Shown one piece after another: positions 10,012-21,355 of a stretch of 28,417 nucleotides of DNA. Both the position numbers and the translations under genes were made by a program. Source of the DNA: Chromera velia (taxonomy: Eukaryota > Sar > Chromeraceae); contig JAHBMJ010001038.1 of the NCBI GenBank assembly GCA_018398765.1, positions 8,199-36,615 on the forward strand. The letters are read 5' to 3'. Under the pieces are notes generated by a model. It was not told the origin of the DNA, searched no databases, and saw only the letters and a list, made by a program, of their open reading frames with translations. Every line of letters starts with the position of its first letter. Positions within the stretch are counted from its first letter, which is position 1.

Positions 10012-13000
10012 AGTGTGTGTAAGTGAGTGAGTGAGTCTGACAGGTCACCTCCCTCCCTCCCGACCCCTTCCCGCTTCTTCGCGTCTCTGCAGAGAGTCGG
10101 CAGTCCGCGCGGCTGCCTTCTGGATGGCTCGTCTGTGTGGAAGTATGGCGGGGGCACGGTTCGAGGGCTACCTGCTCCTGCTGCTCCTGCAGGGAAGCGC
10201 GGACCTTGAGGACCCTGAGGTGGCAGCTGCGGGACTGGAGGAGTTGAACGTGAGCGCGTGACGGCATCTTGGGTTGGAGTTGGTGGGGGAAATTTTTCTC
10301 GTGGGGGTGGTTGTGTAGCATTCAAACTGTCGTCTCTCTTTTCGTTTCTTTGTTCGAGTCTCTTCAATCTCGTCTCTCGACTCCGGGAGATCGGACGAGA
10401 CCCCGAGTTCGAATTTTGTGCCTTTTCTGATTCAGAGTGAGCGAGTTCCTGTCCCTGTGGTAATCGTTCTCTCATCCGTACCTTCCATTCTCCTGTCGTT
10501 GGTTTGTTTTCCTTCCGTTGCATGGATGCAGAGAGTGGCCCCCCTGGCTGACTCCTCCTTCGAAGAGTTGGAACGGCAGCGGATCCTTGAGGAAGAAGAG
10601 GAAGAGGACGTCGACAATGAAGATGAGGAGGAAGAAGAGGCCCCCCGACGGGAAAGGGCAGAGAAGAGAGAAAAATTGAAGGGCCTCAGAGCTGAAAGGG
10701 AAAAACTAATCAAAGAGGTAAGATCAGAGCGACAGTTTGGACAGACATCATACACACAGTCCAACAAAGAATGCTGCATGCTCGTGAGGAAGGAGGCAGG
10801 ACCCGCTCTCTGGCGCTGACAGGTTCCTCCTCTTTCTTCATCTTCGATTTACTCTGTCGTTGTCTTCTATCTTCGGCTTCTCTTCTGCTTCTTGCCGCCT
10901 TTTTGCAAGGAAACTTTGCCCAAATGTTCCGGCGCAGTACACCTCTCTCGCCTCTCCTGCAGAGTGCCTGTCAGTTTGTGAAAAGAAAACAAGAGAGCCA
11001 AATGCTCGTCACATACCCTGTCTCTTTCTGCATGAATGAATGCAGCGTTTGGACACCTCCTTTCCTGTTCCCCTCCCTGACCGCCTCCTTGCTCTCGGAC
11101 ACCGCGCGTCCCCCATCAGAGAGGCCCTCGAAGGAGAAGACCCAAAACACACACCCAACCTGGTCGCACCATTGGACAAAATGGTAGAGGACTCTGAAGG
11201 CAGCAGCAGGGAACGTAAAGTTTCTCCATATGTTCTCTCCTGGATTGCACGTCTGCAACCAAAGCTTTTCCCAGAGGTCAGTTTTTTTTTTCTTCTCCTC
11301 CGGCCCATCTTTCTTTTGGTCGGTCGACGGCTCCCTGGTCCTCACACTCTGCTTCCGTGTTCTGTTCAAGTAAAGCTTTCTGGTCTTCTGTTCCTTTCCA
11401 GTGACGGAGAGTGACTCTTCGACTCTCGTTTCCTCGTTTCCTTCCGCTCTTGCCCTTTCCTTCCTTCCGATCTCAAACAGTCGAGCTCTACATTCTGATT
11501 TCATGAAGTGTTTATGACTGTACCGCTCCCCGTTCACTTTCCCATTGCTACTTCTTCGTTGCTTTCTGCTCCTGTCTGTTTGTGCTTTCACCTAAGCACA
11601 CACGGTGGCCCGGATCTCTGCTCCCCTCTTTGCTTTTTTCCCTCCTTGTTTTCTTTTGTGTATGCTGTTGTGCAGCTCCTTTCCTCCACTAGCGACTGGA
11701 CCTCGGAGGGTAAAATTGCAGCCATTCGCACTTTGCGTGCTGCTCTCGTGCTCCTCGCCTCCTACCGCCCCCCTTCTCCCTTTCCGTTTGTTCCCCCCGT
11801 GAGCTCCTCAACAGGCGCGGTTCCCAGTCTTTCCCTGTCCTCTCTTCTGGAGTCCTCTGTGGAGTCCTTCCTCGTCCAGCTGTTCGTTTGCGCTCCCTTC
11901 GCAGCGGCAGACTCGTCACAAACAGGAGCTTCTGCTTCCACAGTGGCGCACGACGTCGACTTCCACTGCGCAGTCTTTGCACGGTCCATCGCGTGCATTC
12001 TCGGATGCATTGTCGACTTGCCTGTGCACCTGCGCGTCGTGGCCTCTCGGCTCGGTTGCACGCCTGCACTTAGATGCCTGGGTGCAGGTGGTGTTTTGGC
12101 AGAGAGAGAAAAAAAGGGGGGTGGTTCAATTCTGAAGAGCAATGTGGAGGTGGATGTGGTCAAGGAAAGAGAGAAGGGGGCCATCTTTGGCTCAACAGAA
12201 ACGAAACGGAACGCCTGGCTGTTCATCGCCTCTGTGCTGAGGGGGTGGCGGTTGGGTGTTGCTGGTGGGAAGGAGAAGGAAAATCCGCTTGACGGGACCG
12301 AAAGTGTTCTGAGCGAACTGGAGTTGGAAGTGATTGTGCAACTTGTTGAGTGGCAGGTGGGGGAGAGCGGGGGGGCGTTGGGTGCAGAGGTGGCGTTGGT
12401 TCTGTCTGAGATCATCCGCTCAGCTGGAGGGAGGGGCCTTCGGAGGGTCCAGAGCCGCGTGTTTGGGGTGCTCCTCCGACTGAAGGTGGGTCCCCTTCGT
12501 TCCTTCCCTCGTAGCATCTTTCCTTCTTTGATTCAAATCCTTTCCTTTTTTTGTGTGTGTGGCTGCGGCTTCGTTCGGCAAAGAGTTGACGCACGCGTCC
12601 ACTGCTTCGTTCTCTCGAAACGTTTTCGTTCGTTCGCCATCGATTCGTGAGTGTGGTTCTGTAGGCGAGTGTTGTGTTGGAAGGAGTTGTTGTTTGGTGC
12701 AGTCAATTGCTCTCTTGCTCTCTCCCTCCCTCACTCTCCCCTTCCGTTTCTCTCTCTCCTCTCCTCTCCAGAGTCACTATCGGCTGCTCTACTGAAATTT
12801 TCTTTGCACAAATGTTGACAGGAATACGAAAATTGGCAGAGATCTGCTGGAATGGAGACAGATAGACAGGACCTCTTGCCGTGGGCCCTTCGGCTCTCTC
12901 TCTCTTCTTCTTCATACTTCTGAGGGAGTGAGTGGCCCCCCACCTCTTCGTTCCATCCGCTGTCTCTTCTTTATACCATGCCTGGCTTGAGAAGAAGCAT

Positions 13001-14888
13001 GAGCTCATACTTTTTCTTTTTTCCCTTCTCCTTTGCATCCCTGCCTGTTGATTGTGCAGTGCTCGTGTGAAGGCGTCCCCATTGACGCAATTGTCAGTCA
13101 GCCTCTAGGAGCCTCGCTGTCTCTTGTCTGTCTCCTTTTCTTTTTCTCTTCTGCAAATCTTCCTGGAGAGACAGGCGGGAGTGTGCTTTTGGAACAGAAA
13201 AAAAAAGTCATGGAAAAGAGAGCAAGAGGGGTCCTCTTTTTGTGGACGTCTTCTCTTTTGACATCTTCTGTGTTGTCTCCTCTTTCAGGCTGTCTCTCTG
13301 TTTTTCAGTTTGCATGCTTTCCGTTCGCTTCGCATTCTTTCCTTCTTCCAATTCCCCCCTCATATTTCCATTCGCCCATGACTGACATCTTTCTGTTTGC
13401 ATGCATGGGAGGGGAGACTGCAGGCAACGCAACTCGGGATCCGATGCGGGTTGAACCCCCCCCTCTCTTCATTGTACGCCAACCACTTGATTCACTTTGT
13501 CGTGTGTGAATTGTTTGAGGAGTCCTCCCTGCCTCCCTCCTTCCAGGGGATCGCGCGGAGCATGCGGGAAGAGGGAAGCTCGAAAGTAACCCTCAACGAC
13601 CTTCCTCCCCTGTCCGAGCTTGCGGACGTCGCAGAAGAGATGGACCTCTGGGAGGTTGCTGACCCTCGTCGGCCTATGCTCGAACTCCTTGTTCGCTTTT
13701 CCGGACCATCCCTCCGGCCTTTTCTGCCCGTGCTTCTTCCTGTCCTCGTCAGACAGGGGGATGCCTCGGAGGCCTCACCTCCTGCCCGGCTGGACTGTGT
13801 AGTCATGGTCCATGCAGCGTGCAGAACTCTCTCGGAGGGGGGGGAAGAAGCAGCAAGAGACGCTTCGGGGAGGCAGACTGAAAGCGGGGAAGAGCTAAAG
13901 TCAGTGTGTTTCTTTTCTTTCTTCTCCGTGTTCTATGTTCCTTGACTTTCTTGTTTTTGCCAAGCGTCATCTTTCTTCTCTGGACCTCCTGTCGCTTCCC
14001 CATCCGTACTCGGTACTGTGTTGATTCGATAGGCTTCCGCTTGTTTTGTTGTTCTCTCTTGCCTGTAATTCTTCATCATCCTGCACTCCCTACTTACTTC
14101 CCCTTCCGTTGGCGTGAAGTGTGTAGCGAATACCCTGTCTCCTAGATTTTAAGTAGATATTCCCTCATTTCCCCACCCGTCCGCATTCCTCTCTCTCTCT
14201 CGCTCTCCTTTGTTTTTTTGCGCAGCGCTTTCCTCCAATCGGTTCTTCTGAAGCTCCTCTTGCCGAACCTTGTGTGGCGAGTTGGACAGCCCAATGCGAC
14301 AATCAGAAAGGCAGTGCTGAGGTGTCTGCTCCTCCTTCTCTCGGACCACTGCCCCCTCCCCTCAAGCGAGAGCGACTCCTCACACCAACAGCAGGGAGGG
14401 GGAACGGGACGGCGTCTCCTGTGCCGCACAGATTCGGTGTCGCCCGTTTTGAGTGCGATGCTGAAACCTCTGAAGGGGTGTCTCGATGATGACTGGGCCC
14501 CTGATAACAGAATGGAGGGGTGTCGCCTCGCAGAGGTTGCTCTCTTGGTCCTCAGGGGCTTGGCTGAACAGCTCGTGGTCGAGCAGGGTCAAGGAGGAAG
14601 CGGGTTGAAGGCAAAGGCGGCAGTAGCAGCTGGAGGGTGTACTGCAGATGTGAGTGAGGAAGGGAATGACTGAACGTCTTTGCGTTCTTTCTTTCTTCTT
14701 TTGTTCCCATCATGTCATTTCGATCTGTCATCGGGTGGATCCTCCTCTCACGTCGACTCGAAATCGGTCACGAATGAAATCACCAGCCTCCCTCCTCCTT
14801 TTTCTGTGCGTTTGTGTGTGGGAGAAAGAGCGTGTGGGTGTGAGCAGGTGTGTAAGTGGGCTTGCGCCTCTCTCTCTCTCTCTCTCTT

Positions 14889-14936
<48 letters not shown>

Positions 14937-14962
14937 TGTGTGTGTCTCTCTCTCTCTGTGTG

Positions 14963-15031
<69 letters not shown>

Positions 15032-16049
15032 CTATCTCTCTCTCTCTCTCTGTGCGTGTGTGTGTGTGCACCGGCGCCCTTGAGCATCTGTATCCATCCA
15101 CTCATGTATCGGAAATGTGTTCGCGTGTGTTCCTGCTTGGGTTTGTGCAGACTTTTTTTGAGCTAACGGAATTTCTGCGGGAGATCTACACAGACCTCCT
15201 TGCAAGACTCGACGATGCCCAAGACGAAATTCGTCTGGGGGCGTGTGCAGCTTTGTGCCGTTTCTTTGAGGCTCTCTGTTGTCCCTACCTCCTCCATGGG
15301 TGTCAGGGCAACAGGCAGGCGGTGTTCTCGAAGAGCCTTTATGAGTTCTGCCTCCGCACGCTGACCGTGTACCTTGACGACCCCTCAGAGGACATCAGGA
15401 GAGCCATGGGGGCGGTGCTTCGAAAAGCGGCCGGATTTGACACCGCAATGTTTCGAACGGTTGGTTTCTCTGTTGCGTGCGTCAGAATGTGTCGAATCGG
15501 TTGGGGTGCAACCAGGAGACAGAGTTTTCCTTTTGAGTCCTTCTTTGTTCGATCGACGAGAGTCTCTTCAATGTGTGCTGTCTGTCCTCGTTTCACTTTA
15601 CTCAGTCTTCGTTTTCTCTGAGACGGTTTCTCATTTTGTAAAATTGATTTGCCCGGACTGCTTTCTACTTTTCTTTTATGCATGTTTTTTTTTTTTCTTC
15701 CTTCAATCTTTTCTTCTTCTTTTTTTTTTTCTCCTTGTCTTTCCGGCCTTCCTTTCTTTCTTTCCTTCCGTGCATCCGTCACTTTTTTCCGTCTCTTTCT
15801 TCGTTGTCTGTCTGTGTGAATGATAGATTGTTCATAAACGTATGCGTGCTCCTGCAGGAATTACGGGATGCTCAGAAGAAAAGTTCCCACCCACACGAGT
15901 GTGAGGAGATCGCCAGAGAGCCCGACCGGATTGATGCCAACGCCCCACTTCCCTTTCTGTCTTCAGATGTTCAGGCAGACTCGGCGCAACCCGATGGTTG
16001 TAATCTTCTTGAAGGGGGAGTGAAGGAAGCGCCAAGTATCTGCCAATGA
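8404..16049 (+). CDS. DNAAF5: Dynein axonemal assembly factor 5 (HEATR2), HEAT-repeat protein
   Basis: DNAAF5 is a cytoplasmic HEAT-repeat scaffold that helps pre-assemble axonemal dynein arms. Exons: 8404-8949, 9377-9442, 9806-9921, 10093-10249, 10532-10717, 11046-11276, 11676-12485, 13060-13092, 13547-13899, 14226-14649, 15151-15459, 15858-16049. Every junction keeps phase, giving about 1140 residues against 855 in human. Family matches (recalled, not searched): [10 protein letters not shown] resembles the QHWKVR repeat; the exon 6/7 junction forms the IARLQPK...[11 protein letters not shown] repeat; [15 protein letters not shown] resembles the DILAPNLQWHAG region; and [16 protein letters not shown] with [14 protein letters not shown] matches the last two HEAT repeats. 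The ATG at 8404 opens a clean helical N-terminus. The extra length comes from an acidic insert at 10586-10642, a Ser/Pro insert near 11750-11840 and a hydrophilic loop near 12090-12300. The 11-codon exon 13060-13092 is the least certain. Confidence 0.87.
9957..10008. repeat. (GT)n then (GA)n microsatellite in a DNAAF5 intron
   Basis: About 18 bases of GT followed by about 32 of GA, between exons 9806-9921 and 10093-10249. The GA run is purine on the sense strand, an exception to the pyrimidine bias of the other introns here. Confidence 0.95.
14862..15068. repeat. About 200-bp (CT)n/(GT)n compound microsatellite in a DNAAF5 intron
   Basis: Alternating blocks of TC and TG repeats fill much of the intron between exons 14226-14649 and 15151-15459. 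The block structure (TC, TG, TC, TG, TC, TG) looks like repeated duplication of a TC-TG junction. Cys/Val/Leu/Ser-rich reading frames across it are artefacts. Confidence 0.95.
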
Positions 16050-16447
16050 AAAGGCGGCTCAAGGGATCGATTCACGCGCTGCAGCGAACAAGCTGTATTT
16101 GGTTCATTTGTGTCTCACATAATTCAAAGAAGACTCGTCACTAGAGTCGTTAGAGAGTAGAAGCCTGCTGCTTTTTTCCGGTAAGTAGTTTGAGAGACCA
16201 TAAAAAATCTGGCTAATTAAAAATTTGACTGCGTCAATGCGTCATGAACTCACAGTATTCGATCAATGCTAATATACACGGTAGAATTGTATATATACAT
16301 CAAAAAATGTTTTGAGGCGTATTATATATTTAAGTTTCAATGCAATGATTATATAACTTGAACCTAGCATTAAACCTAGAAGCAGTGCACACAATGTTCC
16401 AACATTCCATACACTATTCAATTAGCTCAAGCTACAAGCTTTACAAC

Positions 16448-16615
16448 ATTTATAATTGATATCACTCATTATAGATAGTAATCGAATCATCGTTTATATG
16501 GAACATCATGCACTGTAATCATCATAATAATTTAACCAATAAATCACTTATCACTTAACGTGTAGGATTGAATCTAGGGTTGAATTATATAAAACATTGT
16601 GAAACTAAATTTATT
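16448..16615 (+). repeat. Direct repeat copy A flanking the retroelement fragment
   Basis: 168 bases, close to 90 percent identical by eye to copy B (17385-17566). Shared landmarks include TTTATAATTGATATCACTC at the start, ATCATCGTTTATATG, CACTTATCACTTAACGTG and AATTTATT at the end. The retroelement's (TTAGGA)n tail starts at the very next base. Confidence 0.85.
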
Positions 16616-17384
16616 AGGATTAGGATTAGGATTAATGTCTGGAGGATTGGCCTCCCGCCGCAATGCCGAATGTCCGACGTGCGGCTTCCAGAGCTAGTTC
16701 CAGGGAAAGCGCCTAGATGCATTAGACCTCCCTGGCCAGCTCGCACAGGTCTAGCCTATGCCGCGAACGGATCACATTGAACAATCAATCACCTGCATAT
16801 GTATACGAGAGGGCTCATTCCATTCCAAAGCTAGTTCTAAAGCAGGGTTTGAAAGGGAACGATCCCAGAATTGTAGATGAATGGCTCGAAGCGAATTTTA
16901 AAACCTCCCAGCATCCCATTCTCCTCCTTTTTCCCTCTTCTTTTGCTTCCTTTGTATTATTCCACATGGACCACACCCTTTCATACTCTTTAATTCTTCC
17001 TTCTCTTTCTTTCTCACTTTTCCAAGTCTCCTGATGCAGCCTATCTAACTCTCTTTCTAAAGCTTAACTCAAATTGTCTCCCTTTTTTCTTTTCCATTCT
17101 TTTACTACCTGTCTTTTCATCATAACGTCTTTTAGAAAGGTATCGACATTCTTGTCGGCCTCATTCAAAAGAAAAGAGAATAGAGCGATCTTATTTACCT
17201 TCCCTTCACCATCCACTTTCCATCTGCTGTATTTGCAGCTCTCTCCTCTTTCCCTTTCACCGAACTCCAATGTGTCATTAAAGCTTGCAAGCAGTCTACC
17301 CTCTCTCCATCATGCAGAGGGCATTCAGTCAGCACATGGATTTCATCTTCGACTTCTTGAATGTCAAGCAAGTCAAAGCAACTC
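16616..17384 (-). mobile_element. 5'-truncated non-LTR (LINE-like) retrotransposon fragment
   Basis: The fragment reads on the minus strand. At its 5' side is a broken reading frame resembling the C-terminal end of a LINE reverse transcriptase protein. A non-coding 3' region follows, then a 15-bp hairpin (GGAGGCCAATCCTCC, 16655-16641), then an (AATCCT)n tail ending at 16616. Truncation at the 5' end and a simple-repeat tail at the 3' end are typical of target-primed reverse transcription. It fits exactly between the two direct repeat copies. The region 16660-17060 shows no recognisable protein. Confidence 0.65.
17067..17384 (-). pseudogene. Remnant of LINE-type ORF2 C-terminus, frameshifted
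   Basis: The first frame contains EDEIHVLTECPLHDGER, the His/Cys-Pro pattern found near the C-terminus of many non-LTR retrotransposon proteins (zinc-binding region after the reverse transcriptase). The next frame continues with KIALFSFLLNEADKNVDTFLKD, the usual helical segment that follows. The two are in different frames, with the shift somewhere around 17200-17260, so the copy is dead. The catalytic reverse transcriptase domain is absent. Assignment is from motif memory, not a search. Confidence 0.6.
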
Positions 17385-17566
17385 TTTATAATTGATATCA
17401 CTCGGTATAGATAGTAATCCAATCATCGTTTATATGAAACATCATGCAGTATAATTATCATAATAATTTAACCAATGGATCACTTATCACTTAACGTGCA
17501 GCCTATGACGGTGCAGGGTTGAATCTAGAAATGAATTACATGAAACATTATGAAACTGAATTTATT
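17385..17566 (+). repeat. Direct repeat copy B flanking the retroelement fragment
   Basis: 182 bases, matching copy A (16448-16615) apart from scattered substitutions and about 14 extra bases near 17502-17517 (CAGCCTATGACGG region). It begins exactly where the LINE coding remnant stops. Confidence 0.85.
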
Positions 17567-17662
17567 AATCATTATTATTAAATCATAATCATGCAGTTAT
17601 GCTAATTATACTGACAATTATTGTTAATTTGAAGCACTTAAGCTTCAAAGATGAATGTCGGA

Positions 17663-17765
17663 CATTCGGCGTCCAGACGCTTTCCTTGGGAGCTGCACGT
17701 CGGACATTCGGCATTAGGGCGGGAGGCCAATCCTCCAGACATAAATCCTAATCCTAATCCTATCC
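17663..17765 (+). mobile_element. Second retroposon 3' end, opposite orientation, with hairpin and (AATCCT)n tail
   Basis: This segment is an inverted copy of about 16612-16712. It has TCGGACATTCGGC motifs, the same hairpin (GGAGGCCAATCCTCC, 17722-17736), then AGACATAAATCC and a degenerate (AATCCT)n tail. It runs on the plus strand, opposite to the larger fragment. It could be a very short LINE 3' end or a SINE that shares that end. Confidence 0.65.
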
Positions 17766-17856
17766 TATGTAAGCCTCCTAATCCTATAAATACTCTAATA
17801 AATATTTGCAAATAAAAGCTAGGGTCGACTGTCTAACTTAACAGTCTAAGTCTGTG

Positions 17857-17895
17857 CAGGAGGCCAATCCTCCAGACATTAATCCTATCCTATAG
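17857..17895 (+). mobile_element. Third copy of the hairpin plus AATCCT-type tail
   Basis: Only the hairpin (17859-17873), AGACATTAATCC and a short ATCCTATCC tail are present, about 120 bases after the second copy. Confidence 0.55.
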
Positions 17896-18431
17896 TCTTA
17901 TTTAAGATTTGTTAAAACTCTTGTTAATGTATATCTGTTACATATTGTGTGTATACATCCTAGTATACATCGATCTAGCTATATGTAGCAGTGCTCTAGG
18001 GCACCACTAATCACTAATCACTAATTTAATGCATGTATGATACTATATTATGCTGTGTATATATATATTGTATGTATACTAACGCGCTGAAAAGTTGAAT
18101 CGTTATCGGATTTGGTGGTGGTCGTGTTTTTCAAAATTTGTTGTTCGCCCCATGGGGCCCATTCTACCTGAATTGTCAGTGGCAACTTTTGGTCTTCAAG
18201 TTGTTTCTGATCGGTTTCTTAAAAGTTGGCTTGCAGTTGGGACGTTGAAATCTGGGCGAAAGCAGGAGACAACCAAAAAAGATCGACGGTTCCCGATCAG
18301 TACGCAAGGTGCTCACTCAGTCTTTTGTGCTGCATGCATGCATGGATAAGAAATGTTGTAGTGAAATGCATGTGTACGGTTGGTTCCTCAGTAAGTTCCC
18401 CCAGTGCGACATCCTGCAGCAGTAGATTCGA

Positions 18432-20080
18432 TCAGCACTCGGACAGTCTTGGGCCTTGTCTTTTTCTCAGCTTCTTGAAATCCTCCTCAATCACGGAAAG
18501 GGGCGGAAATTCTTCGCCCATCAAGTCCACGTCCTGTATTTTTGGATCTCCGTTCAACCTTCCTGGCGGCCAGCGGCTCCGTGGGCGCTGCCGCTGCCGG
18601 GGCCTCTGGTCCGGTTTGAGTAGGCGGGGGGCTCCGGTCGGAGGAGTAGTTCCGTTTGCTTCTCTCTCAGACCATGCCCCTCTTTCTGACTTTGTCCGCC
18701 CTTTTCTCTCGGGCTTCATGGTGTTTGCTTCCTCGGCTGGCTCTTTCACGAATGCTTTTTGATTTGTTCCGGCCTGGTTTTGACTTTTCACTCCTGTGGT
18801 GCTGAATGTTGCCGGTGTGGGTGCAGAGGCAGCTGTAGAAGCAACCGCAGTATTCAGGGGTTGGAGGAGAGGGGAACGGGGGGGGGGAGCAGAGAGGTCC
18901 CCTGTGTCCTCCACGGCATCCTCCTCTGGCTCCTCTGTCCCAACGTCAGAGGTCAGGAAGTCGTGCTCTTTGGCAGGAAAGAATTGACCTGCATGCATCA
19001 ACAGACAGTCATCAGAGGGAGGAATGCAGGGAGGAGGGAGAAAGACAGACAGACACTTACTGTCTGTGTACAAAAAAGAAAACAGTTGATTCTCAAAACT
19101 CCTGCATTCTCTCTCTACAGTCGTTGCATGGGTGGGTGATGGGATTTCTGGAGCCCTGGGTTGAGTTATTTGCGAAAAAATTCCAGACCACATGCATGAG
19201 CTTTCACCAGACTCAATGAACACCTCATAGTACGATGGAGGAAGAAAGTGAGCCGCTTGAAACGAGAGACAGAGAAGCCGAGGGGGGGGGAGAGGCAGCG
19301 CAGAGCAGTCAACCGAGAGATCGGGAGGGACATGAGGGAACCTCACGACAGGACAGGATCAGCAGAAGCAGAACTCGAAAAGTGGGTCCCACTCTCTCAT
19401 ACAGAAAGAAAGAGGGACCCTTGCCGGAATTCAGGGTATACTCGCCGTATGGAGGGACACACGGAAGAAAGAAATAAGCACGAAACATCTAAGAGACACA
19501 GTGCTCGCCTGGGTAGAAAGTTGAGCACCACCTCGACAGAAGAGTGCGCGTGCATGTCTGAACGAAGCGAAATCAGAAAGAAGCGAATGAAGACAACAGA
19601 AAGAAACAAGCGGCAAAACAGAAAGACAACAAACGACAGACCTGACCAGGGACCCCCTGGAAGTGTAAGGAAGGAAGTTCGTCTGTGTTCGGGAGATGAG
19701 TCTGCCCCCATCATTTCTCTACTCAGAGCAGCTACATACGATTCTATAGGGATCAATTCAAAATTGTCTTCAGAGAAGAACGGGTTCGAGATCATGTGAC
19801 CCAGCTGCAAAGAGAAAGAAAAAACCAAACAAGCGAACAGGCAAAGAAAGAAGCAAACAAGCAAACAGAAACGGAAATTGCCCAAGAAGAAATAGGCATA
19901 ACCAGATGTGAGAAGGCTGCCAGCAGCTGAGGTTTGAAAAAGGAAAGCCTCACCAATGCATGAGCGAATATGAAAAGAGAGGCCCCGGAATTTCCATCTG
20001 CTCGCATGAATTGCAGCAACATGCTGAAGAGACGGAAGGGGGCGGACGCCACAGCCCGGAGGGGAGCAGAGAGAGAGAGA

Positions 20081-20115
<35 letters not shown>

Positions 20116-21320
20116 ATGCGGCCGAGGGACGATCGAAGAAAGAAAGCGCTCCTTTCATCGATCATTCATTCTCTGTTCGATTTCGATTCCTCCTTTTTCC
20201 TTTCGTCAGATTTCTTCGTCCTCCTCACGCGTTCGCTTCACTGTCCAGTCCCCGCAATTTCATCTCCGTCATCTTCGACCTCCCTCCCAAGGATATTTCA
20301 TTCATCTATCGATCTATCTATCAGTCTGTCTGTCTATCCATCTATCTATCTTGATCTCTTCCTTCCTCCCTGTACATCATTATCAGACTGAGAGGAAGGA
20401 CTGCCCTTTCCCTCCCCCCTCCTCGATCTGNGGCTCTAACACCAGTAAATGCCCAAGGTCAGCAGGGACAGTTCCAACTCTAAATGGAAAGAGAAAAAAC
20501 ACGACTCCGCCTGACCTCCTCGGTTGCGAAGAAGGCGAATGACACCAGAAGCGTGGAGAACGGAATAAACAAACAGTTCTCGTGTGCCGCCAGAGCGAAG
20601 GGTAGAGTCATGGTGAACACAGAGAGAACACGGCTGGTGTGTTTGGCGTACACTGGAGGTTCGGGAACTCTGCACACAGAGAGACGGACATGGAGGGAAA
20701 GGGAGGGAAAGGGACGGCAGACACGCATTCGTGAGCTTGAACCCCTCCCACACACAACAATTAATGCAGAAACGCAGCTGAGCTACTTATTGTAAGCACA
20801 ACCCCAAGGCACACACACACACACACACACACAACCGCAGTCAGCAAACAATGGGCCCTCTCTTTTCTTTCAGGAACATATACAATGTTCCTCGAACCAT
20901 GCAGACAATGCAAAACCTTGCAGGTAGGTACTTGCTTCACCCAACAGACATAGACTTATCACACAAATCTCACAGCCATCTGGACTGTCTATCAATTGCC
21001 ACACCAATTCTCTGCCTACTACTGCATGAACTGCTTGCTTGAACGCGTCCCCCTCCCCTCCCCTCCCCTTTCCCAGGACGCTTCCCACCTTGCCAGACGT
21101 TCTCCCTCCGAGACGGCCTTGACTAGGTCCTGAATTCCGTTCTGGAGCCCGCTTGTGAGGGGGTACACGAACGCGCTGTCCCGCCCGTTCTCCTTGACGA
21201 AGCTGTCGATCACAGAACGTGCCAGCAGCTCCAGACGGCAGGTCACTGAAAGGCGGATGGAAGAAAACGATTCGTGTGTGCGCAAAGCATACAAGGGACC
21301 AAGAGGAAGGGGGGCGGGGG

Positions 21321-21355
<35 letters not shown>

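Larger units (their letters stand above)
16050..18431. other. AT-rich convergent spacer between DNAAF5 and the bestrophin gene
   Basis: About 2.4 kb between two 3' ends. After roughly 16190 composition becomes strongly AT-rich, unlike the genes on either side, and returns to normal near 18090. It contains the retrotransposon remnant and the repeats listed separately. No intact gene is visible. The 18090-18431 part is probably bestrophin 3' UTR or downstream flank. Confidence 0.8.

Noticed and set aside
14654-15166. Cys/Val/Ser/Leu-rich frames around 14654-15166
   Set aside because: They translate the (CT)n/(GT)n microsatellite; only the exon at 15151-15459 is coding.
16568-17034. Two small plus-strand open frames inside the retroelement fragment
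   Set aside because: They read across the retroposon tail and the antisense of the LINE 3' region and show no domain or splice support.
16448-17566. The two direct repeats as LTRs of a retrovirus-like element
   Set aside because: They lack TG...CA ends, no primer site or polypurine tract is evident, and the enclosed coding remnant looks like a non-LTR protein.
16611-17765. (TTAGGA)n and (TCCTAA)n as interstitial telomere repeats
   Set aside because: Each run is short and always adjoins the same hairpin and unique sequence, so a retroposon tail explains it better.
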